NCBI RefSeq assembly: GCF_963576675.1
Contig: NC_088917.1
Location: 79,098,610 to 79,162,609 of the forward strand
Origin: Euphorbia lathyris
Taxonomy: Eukaryota; Streptophyta; Magnoliopsida; Malpighiales; Euphorbiaceae
DNA length: 64,000 nucleotides
Direction: 5' to 3'
The translations under genes and the position numbers were made by a program. This document shows positions 56,591 to 64,000 of the stretch, in pieces. Position 1 is the stretch's first letter. Each line of letters begins with the position of its first letter. Below the pieces are notes generated by a model. The model was not told the origin of the DNA, searched no databases, and worked only from the letters and a program-made list of their open reading frames with translations.

Positions 56591-57511
56591 TTATAGGATA
56601 TTCATTCGTATTTACTTCTTAAAAAAATTAGAAAATTGATACAAATAACTTAAAAATCATTGGATAAAAAAATCATATATCAATTTTTACACAATTTTAA
56701 AAAATAAATAATATATTTTTTCTTTCATTCAACCACCCATCTGCTTGTTTATGGCTACTGAAAATTTCATATAAAAAATAATTTGTCCACCAAAATATAT
56801 GAATTTCTTAATTTTTTTGAAGATGTATGAAATTTTAGAATGTTTTAATTTTAATTGTATAGAATTTTAACATCTTTGGGTTTGAAGTTAAAAATCACGC
56901 CATCAGAAAGAAAGAAAAGAAAAAAAAAAGAAGATGATGAGTCCCTCTGCCCAGAAAAAAGAAAGATGATTAGTCCTAGAAATTAGGGATTAATTAATAA
57001 GTCAACTAGATAAAAACAGTTATTCTTTTTAGAATAGAAACAGTTATTAAAAAATAGATATTCACATCCTCGTCTGCTTTGTGCTCCTTGGGATGTATCG
57101 GTCAACCATTCTCACTCCAACAGCGAATATGTAGGTTTTTTATTATTTATTTATTTATTATTGTTTTACATATGTTTGTTTTCTAATATTTAATTTTCTG
57201 CAGTGGGTTAGCCGTTTGGCAGGCATCGCTGAGCGGGCGATCTCATACCTGCCCGATGAGGAGGCTCTACCAATTAGAACTGATATGGAGCAGTTTATGG
57301 AGGAATGGCGATAGATGAATTGCTATTTGTTGTAATTTAATAGAATTTATTGTTTTTAACACATTTTCACACATTTGAAAACATATGTAATACTGCATGT
57401 ATATTAATTAACTGTAATGTTAATTAGTTATATTTAAAACTATAAGGTTAATAATTCAAATTATAATGCGCAAGAATCCGCAATAAACCGCTAATCCGCA
57501 AGAATCCGTAT
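56591..57511. other. AT-rich flank, possible small gene fragment
   Basis: Mostly gene-free. At 57084-57130 and 57205-57314 a plus-strand reading (SVNHSHSNSEY, then GT...tttctgcag, then WVSRLAGIAERAISYLPD ... DMEQFMEEWR and TAG) looks like two exons joined by an intron with good splice sites. The protein is not one I recognise; it could be the end of a transposase-linked or captured gene. Confidence 0.35.
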
Positions 57512-57625
57512 AAAACCAATTTTTTTCCTCTCCTGACACGTGGGCGTGAGGACATCACGCCTCACCATATTGTGAGGCGTGTGTATATCACGCCCAGGTG
57601 TCGGGAGAGGAAAAAAATTGGTTTT
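57512..57625. repeat. 114-bp near-perfect hairpin
   Basis: Left arm from AAAACCAATTTTTTTCC to CACGCCTCAC (57565), loop CATATT (57566-57571), right arm GTGAGGCGTG (57572) to GGAAAAAAATTGGTTTT (57625). The inner 10 bp are perfect; the whole ~54-bp arm has a few mismatches. No target duplication identified, so it may be a core of a foldback element or an RNA hairpin. Confidence 0.85.
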
Positions 57626-58017
57626 CCCATCCCGACACCTGAAAAGGCATTTTCGTCCTTTCGGATAGCAAAGGGTGGAAAAATTGGGCTATGTTTAACA
57701 ACACCCTATTTCTTTTGCGTTCAAAAAGTCCACTTTTTCTTTATAATTATATTTAAGTCATCAATTTAACCCTTCGTTTTAATTCTGCAAAATTAAATTG
57801 ATAGTTAAGGTCCAGACATACCATTTATTCTTGTCTTTAACACTCTTCCTGATGCAAATGCTCATAGGACTTCTAGCATATAAAACACATACATATCTTT
57901 CCATTTGTTGATGAATTCAATCAATAAATATGGTTACTAGGATTGGAACCTTTGTCAAAGAGTTAATTTAATCAACAACTTAAACTGGTAGTTAAGATCC
58001 AAAAATAACATTTATTA
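57626..58017. other. gene-free stretch
   Basis: Nothing recognised. Confidence 0.5.
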
Positions 58018-58020
58018 TTA

Positions 58021-58399
58021 AAGCATCTCCAAGAGACTCTTAGTGAATTCTCTAAAAATAATATAAATATTTGACTCTTAGTGATTTAAGAGTGACTAAG
58101 ATATATCATCTCCAACAATGCTCCTTATATTCACTTCTTATTTATCATTTTATTATTAAGATTATTCTTTATTATTACATTACCAATAGTGTGAGGAGAG
58201 AGACACATCAATATAAATTATTAATAAAAAATGAAGTTAGGAGGCACTAAGAGGTGGGGAGGGGCTCTCTATTAATAGAGAGGATGAAGAAGCTCTTAGT
58301 GATTTGAGGAGCCACTAAGAGACTGTTGGAGATTAATTTTCATTCTTCCTCCTCAAATTTTAACTTAAGAACCAACTTAAGAGGCTGTTGGAGATGCTC
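58021..58399. mobile_element. Tourist-like (PIF/Harbinger) MITE
   Basis: 379 bp, ends AAGCATCTCCAAGAGACTCT and AGAGGCTGTTGGAGATGCTC (inverted), target duplication TTA (58018-58020, 58400-58402). Inner sequence repeats the end motif ('atctccaacaatgctcc', 'gagactgttggagatt'), suggesting one copy nested or internally duplicated. Confidence 0.82.
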
Positions 58400-58402
58400 T
58401 TA

Positions 58403-60239
58403 TCACTCACAAAGGTAAACAATTCCATAAATTCTGTTTAAAGTGTCAACTTTTTGCATTGTCAGACCATATTTTGATTAAACATGTGCCAATGGCCAAA
58501 ACTCAATGCGAAGTAAAAGTATGGATCCCACCATCTTTTTGCCAAATTCAATCATTTAGTACCTCAAAATCGTTATTTAGTGTTATTTTTGAATTAATTT
58601 GGATTTTCTTTTTCAGTTTTCGTTGTCTAACTAGGATTCTATTTTCTTATTTCTATTATAATTCTAATTTAGTATTTTTCTCATTTGCAGGATTGGTATC
58701 ATTGTCAGAAGATAGTTCTATAAATTAATGAAATTTGTATTTTCGAATTACTAAAGTTCTTGAGAATTTTAAAAGTTGCTAAATATTCGTACATCGAATC
58801 AATTATTAATTACTAAATGTGTTTTTAATTATTTATATATTTCTGATATTCATAGAAAAAATAGGTTTATAACACTGTAATTTTTTTAATATTCAACCGA
58901 ATCAATAGACTGCTAGCAAACCGATTAATTCCACCACATCATTTGAGCTTACATTTGAGACTTTCATATGTCTAATTTATATATCAGCAAAACCATTTAA
59001 CAGTTGATTTTTTTATTTTGTCATTTTCCTATATTTTATCGGACACATGTTGTGCATTTTCCTACTAAACTATATCTTAATAAACTAATCTAATGCTTTT
59101 AAAATTTCTATTTGTTTATTTATTTATCATCACATGGTTTTATGTTTTTTTTTTTTTTTTGAGAAATATGCCAAAATCTCATTTAGTGGCCAATTGGTGA
59201 CTTTGAATTCACTGGTGTTACTTTTTAAATTTTTTATTTCTTTATGTTGAGTTCTCTCTATAAATTACATGACAGATAACCCTATTAATATCTATCTGTT
59301 AGGGATAATTCCTAATTCTGTAGTATAGGCTAATTTTCAATGTCCACACTTATATATGCGGAATATGAACGTGTCAGATAAATTTTTTCTTAAAAATATT
59401 AAATATTTTTGATAATTAACAAAATAACTACAATAAATACGGTGAATACGTCTAAATCTAAATTCTAAAAATGAAACGATTAAATAAAAGATGCAAGAAC
59501 TGAAAATAAATAAAAAAATCATTCTAGATCCCTAGTTTCGCTTGACAGATCTACCAGTTAACTTTTTACTAAGATAATTAAAACCAAATACAAAGATGTT
59601 ATTTATTTGATTGATTTTATAATTTTTCTGTTTCTGTTTTGATTACAGAGGTAGGAAATAAATAGTAAATTACAACTTGAAAGGAATAAATTGATCACTC
59701 ATAATATAAGTTGCAAAATTGAAATAAGTTGTTCATAACAATAATTAAAATGAATATTATGTAATTAAATAAATGATTAAACTTGACGTTGAGGCCATGA
59801 AATGGATGTGGCTGCAATGCTTGCAAATTGTATTAAAAGTTGTCGAAGTTGATGTAGAAATTAGACTTGTGGTTTTCGTTATAAAAGTTGGGGGTTCCAA
59901 GGTGGATATTTTCCATAAATTAAACTAGTTTAAGATGCTCTTGAGTATGTAATGATTGAATAACATGGAAACTTTGAGTAATAAAATGATGGTTATGGGA
60001 GGCTGTTTTGAACAAAATAAAAACTAAGATCTATAGAGACTAAAGCCAATTTTGCAGTGAATGGTGGCTCATGGCGGCCGAAATAATTTTTAGAAGATAG
60101 CTGATTAGGACCTCCGGTGGCTGGTCCGATCAAGGTCAGAATCCCGAGTTTGAAATTTGGCAGCGAGGTAGCTAAGTCATCTGGTGTTAATAATCTTGGG
60201 AACAAAAGGATCAATATGTCGTCTGTCTAATAATTTCTC
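58403..60239. other. gene-free AT-rich stretch
   Basis: No ORF with recognisable content and no element ends identified. Confidence 0.5.
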
Positions 60240-60412
60240 CTCTCTCACCAACTATTATGCCACAGATCGTTGGTGCAGAAACTATTTCTACCGCATGGAG
60301 CAAGCTCACAAAAGCATATTATGTTGGTTCTCGATCACAGATACGTGATCTCAAACATCGTCTTCATAACCTTTGCATTGAGAATGGCAGTAACTCTGCT
60401 TATCTTCAAAAA
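60240..60412 (+). pseudogene. Ty1/copia gag fragment
   Basis: Encodes TIMPQIVGAETISTAWSKL ... RSQIRDLKHRLHNLCIENGS, part of a UBN2-type copia gag (the 'W..L...Y...S...I..LK..L' pattern). The frame stays open further but the content after YLQKA no longer looks like gag. Confidence 0.7.
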
Positions 60413-60629
60413 GCTAATGTGGGCATCCAATCTGGCGAATCATCTTCTGAGGTGGGCAAGGCGAACAACACGCGTACCTTAGGATGTGTTCCTGATGGAG
60501 GATCCAAGAGATTACTTCCTGAGCAAGGGTTAAGCATTCCTTCCTTACGAAGGAAACCAGTCGACCACCTGACAGTCCTTGCATGTACCGTTAGTACTAT
60601 TTGTCTACATATATTATCTATTATTTTTA

Positions 60630-61340
60630 TTTTTTTAGTAAAAATAGAGACATGTCCCATACCGGGGACGAACATCCCAACTAGGTTGACACCCCCGAAC
60701 CCATGAGGAAACAAGTCCCGAAATTAATAAATAATAAAAAAGAATACAACCTAAAGGGATAGTTATCTAAAACGTAAATGAACTAAATTACAAATATCAT
60801 GAGAAACGAAAGAAAAACAGAAACCAGGAGATGAGCTCCACCACATAATATTACTACAACTAGTTCCATAACCAGCTAATCCATCAGAAGCACAGTTGCC
60901 TTCACAAAAAATATATGTCGCGGTAATTTCCATTGAAGCGCATTGAGAAAGACACTTGAGCCAATCCTGCCTGACTACCCAAGGGACCTCCAGGGATCGA
61001 TTTGATAAAAGCTGCACTACATAGGCGGAGTCTGCCTCAATCAAGAGCTTTTTCCAGCAACGCTCCCAAGCAACGTCCATCGCAAAAATTACTGCCTTCA
61101 ATTCCACAATATGTGTGAGTTAGGAATTGAAAAAGCAAAACTGCCCCTGGCAAATTCTCGAGAATTTCTGAAAATACCACCAGCGTCTGCGTTCCCCAGA
61201 GCACCAAGTGCAGAGCCGTCAGTATTAACCTTAGTCCATCCTGGGGGTGGGGGACCTAGCGAACCCGAACTATATTTGGTGAACGAGGTGGACGAATAGG
61301 AATATCCAAACACCGAAGAACCAGCCAGTAAGGGCAATTA
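60630..61340 (-). pseudogene. LINE 3' end: RNase H and 3' UTR
   Basis: On the minus strand: PPPPGWTKVNTDGSALG, GGIFRNSREFARGSFAF, then after a one-base frame change near 61103 ELKAVIFAMDVAWERCW, LLIEADSAYVVQLL and YIFCEGNCASDGLAGYG, an RVT_3 RNase H, ending at 60763. The 3' UTR has 'gggttcgggggtgtcaacctag' and the A-tail lies at the T-rich end near 60630. Truncated at 61340, where an LTR fragment begins. Confidence 0.82.
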
Positions 61341-61727
61341 TGTCCACTAGTTTTCTTAGGGGAAGTATTTATACCCTCATGTTAGTAAGGATGAGTAACT
61401 TTTATCAATCAAACTTACTTCTCTTAGAATTCAAGGTTCACACCTTTATCTTGGGATTAACTCTTTCTAGTTTAGTTAGAGAATAACATTTTTGTTGGTT
61501 TACGATTAAAACCTCCACTATCGTCTTTCAATCTGTATCAGTTGGTATCAGAGACAATCATTTTCTGACCCGAAACTTCTTTTGATAATGGTTCAGCCTA
61601 GACAAACTCAAGATTCCATAAAAGCCAGTGACCGGAGATATGAAGAACTAAGGGAGCGTCTTGCGGAACAAGCCCAAGCAAGCATTGAACGACGGAGACA
61701 AACGGAAGAATGGGGAGCAGTGTGTAA
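61341..61727 (+). mobile_element. Ty3/gypsy 5' fragment: LTR end, primer site, gag start
   Basis: LTR-like sequence TGTCCACTAG (61341) to CTGTATCA (61540) with 'tatttatacc' as TATA, then TGGTATCAGAG (61543-61553) and an ATG at 61588 starting MVQPRQTQDSIKASDRRYEE, a gypsy-style charged gag N-terminus. It is cut at about 61727 by a copia fragment in the opposite strand. Confidence 0.72.
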
Positions 61728-62300
61728 AGTCAATATGATGGGCTAAATTCTGACCTTTGAGAATTGGAAGAATTTGCATTTTCCATATGAGAAAATTGGT
61801 GGGAGTGAGTTTTTGAGAGATTTGAGAAGTAAGAGTTATGAATGGAAGATAATTGGAGGAAGCAATGTTAGAATTTGAGGTACCACCATTGACAACCATA
61901 GTTGTTTCAGAATTAAGAGTGAAGGGATAAAACTTGCTTAAAAAAGAGAACAAATCGACAATGAAGAGAGAGAGAGAGAGAAAACAGAGCAATTAAACCA
62001 CAATAAGCTTTGATATCATAAAAGATTTGATTCTAATAATTTCTATATTGTGAAGGTATAAATAATGGGCACAGATATGTTTGTTATAACAAGAGATTAC
62101 AGAGATATTCAAAATTCAAATTAAAGAAGACCAAGTCTATAATTATCTTAATTATGTGTCTATTTACTATATTATCCTTATCAGTATATAGGTCAATTTC
62201 GTTATGTAATATGGGTATTGAAATTATTATTGAGAAGTTATTAATAATGAGCCACAATATAGATATAGTTTTATAAAATTTGGGCTTTAAATAATATAAA
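61728..62300 (-). mobile_element. Ty1/copia 5' fragment: gag start, primer site, LTR part
   Basis: Minus-strand ATG at 61899 starts MVVNGGTSNSNIASSNYLPF, with ITLTSQISQKLTPTNFLIW, a standard copia gag N-terminus. Upstream are an (AG)n run (61970-61980), a decayed primer site TGATATCAAAGC (62007-62018), and AT-rich LTR-like sequence with 'ttatttatacc'. The outer LTR limit is not clear. Confidence 0.7.
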
Positions 62301-62380
62301 TAATTTTTATCCGGCATGAAACGACGTGGTTTTGGTGGTGTAGGGGGAGTGGAGCGCACGCCATCTACCACTGGGATACT

Positions 62381-62784
62381 TGCTCTAGTTTGTTGATTAT
62401 ACAATTCTTTTATTTATATATTATTAAGTACCTCTGATGCTATAAAAAATCCAATACTATATTTTTTAAATAAAAATACATTTGCTTTAGTTTATTTATT
62501 ATACAATTCTTTTATTTATATATTATTAAGTACCTCTGTTGCTAAAAAAATCCAATACTATATTTTTTAAATAAAAATACATTTGCTTTAGTTTGTTCAT
62601 TATACAATTCTTTTATTTATATATTATTAAGTACCTGATGCTAAAAAAAATCCAATACTATATTTTTAAAATAAAAATACACTTGTTTTAGTTTGTTCAT
62701 TATACAATTATTTTATTTATATATTATTAAGTGTCTCTGATGCTAAAAAAATCTAATACTATATTTTTTAAATAAAAATATATT
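62381..62784. repeat. four tandem copies of a ~101-bp AT-rich unit
   Basis: Units begin at 62381, 62483, 62584 and 62684 with 't(g/t)ctttagtttgttcattatac' and contain 'ttatttatatattattaagtacctctgatgct' and 'aatccaatactatattttttaaata'. Copies differ by small changes only. Confidence 0.9.
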
Positions 62785-62828
62785 ATATATTTTAATAAAA
62801 TCTTATATTAATATTTTTAGAACATACG

Positions 62829-63497
62829 ATATATTTAGAACTTATGACATGAAATTTAGAACATATGTTTTAATTTTTAGAACACAAACTATAAAGTTTA
62901 AAACATACGATACTTTTTTAAAACATACGTTAGAACATATATTTTAACTTTTAGAATACAAACTATGAAGTTTAGAACATACGACATATTTTTTTAGAAC
63001 ATACGTTAGATTACATATTTTAATTTTTGGAACATAAACTATAAAGTTTAGAACATATGTTATGTTTTTTATAACATGCATTATGTTTTTTCGAACATTA
63101 GTTATAAATTATATTATAGAACAAATGCAAAAATGATCCAAATATTTATTGATTTTTTTTAAACATTATACTTAATTTTTAGAACACAGATTATAAAGTT
63201 TAGAACATATGTAACATTCATCATCCTTAACATTTTAAAACATAAATTACAAAAATATAGAGGAATTAAAAATAAGAAATTGGAGCATGTTCTTGGATTT
63301 TTTCTATTAATAATTCATTATTGTGCATATTTCTTTTTTTCTATTAATAATTAATTATTATGCACATTTAATCGATATTAATAAGTGCATACGTCAAATA
63401 TTAAACAATAGAAGCACAGTGGTAAGCAGCGTCCAGGATAAACCAATGTACACCTAAGGGAGTGTTCTCACCTAAGCAATGTATTCTCACAAGAGCC

Positions 63498-63548
<51 letters not shown>

Positions 63549-63757
63549 TTATTGTTTAATTTTTGTTAATATTAAATTATTGATATACTATTTAATTGCG
63601 TGTGAATATTATAATTATTTATTTAATTATAAAAAATACGGATATTCATTATGATAATCAAAAGTAAAAAATAATTTAATAATTCAAAAGCAAAAAATAA
63701 TTGAAATGATAAAAAAGTAGAGTAACGATTTGCAATTATTCACGGGAAAATCAAATT
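62829..63757. repeat. AT-rich block, copy 2, with (TA)n
   Basis: Collinear with 11072-11957: same 'gatatatttagaacttatgacatg' start, same repeated 'tttagaacatatg' units, same 'gtggtaagcag(c/g)gtccagg' stretch and a (TA)n run at about 63501-63543. Confidence 0.87.
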
Positions 63758-64000
63758 TTAATGTGTACCAATTACGAACCCTCTACGAAGGGTATTTTCT
63801 CTACCAAAGAGTACTATTCGGTTATCAGTTTTAGTTCCTCCTCGGTGGACTGGTATAAATTTATTTGGAATGCTCACACTCCCCCTTCTTGTTCCTTCAC
63901 TTTCTAGAGAGATTTGCATGGACGGGTTCCAACTCATGACCTCGTGCAGCATCTAGGATTCTCCATTGTCTCTCGTTGTGCTCTATGTGGTAGGCATGCT
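63758..64000 (+). pseudogene. LINE zf-RVT fragment, second copy of LINE B, runs off window
   Basis: Matches 11991-12250 base for base with scattered changes ('acgaagggtattttctct', 'ggacgggttccaactcatgacctc'). TAG at the 'tttctagagag' position replaces the Trp of FWRVLYGR in the other copy. It continues past the window end. Confidence 0.87.

Noticed and set aside
59993..60214. 73-codon minus-strand ORF
   Set aside because: No recognised content, no start context, and it lies next to a copia fragment on the other strand.

Overview
This window is nuclear DNA from a flowering plant, most likely a dicot, and almost all of it is nested transposable elements. The evidence for a plant is the set of families seen: Athila, Tat and chromovirus Ty3/gypsy elements, Ty1/copia, L1-type LINEs with zf-RVT and RNase H ends, CACTA, MULE, hAT, pogo and Tourist DNA elements, and one seven-exon terpene synthase gene with DDxxD and RDR motifs. 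No rRNA, tRNA or CRISPR array was seen. The terpene synthase, itself broken, is the only host gene recognised with confidence.

Layout. 1-9.1 kb: a decayed Athila element (A; gag, protease, RT, RNase H, integrase, long 3' spacer, 3' LTR) that abuts a LINE. 9.1-18.7 kb: two LINE 3' ends. The second is split by a complete non-coding Tekay-like LTR element (12578-18001, minus) with a perfect TGCTG target duplication. 18.7-23.5 kb: LINE scraps, a CACTA terminus and an Athila 3' end (B). 23.66-32.75 kb: the terpene synthase on the minus strand. A young Ty1/copia element lacking integrase (one difference between its 216-bp LTRs) splits its last exon, and its introns carry a MULE-type MITE with a hAT inside it, a pogo/Lemi element and another MITE.

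35.5-56.6 kb is a Russian-doll structure on the minus strand. A chromovirus (E) was hit in its protease by a non-autonomous Athila-like element (C). The 3' LTR of C was then hit by another Athila-like element (D) and, on the plus strand, by a nearly intact Tat element of 10.4 kb (38753-49167) with a 1179-codon pol and LTRs about 99% identical. 56.6-64 kb holds a long hairpin, a Tourist MITE, a patchwork of retroelement fragments, a ~101-bp tandem repeat, and a second copy of an AT-rich block plus LINE fragment also present at 11.1-12.2 kb.

The most unusual signal is arrays of short dyad-symmetric units in the LTRs or 3' spacers of five different Ty3/gypsy elements. Each element has its own arm sequence (ACGC/GCGT, ACAC/GTGT, AGCTCG/CGAGCT, or GATTTATTACTT/AAGTAATAAATC), and where arms differ between units both sides tend to change together. 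This suggests that symmetry, rather than sequence, is maintained or copied.
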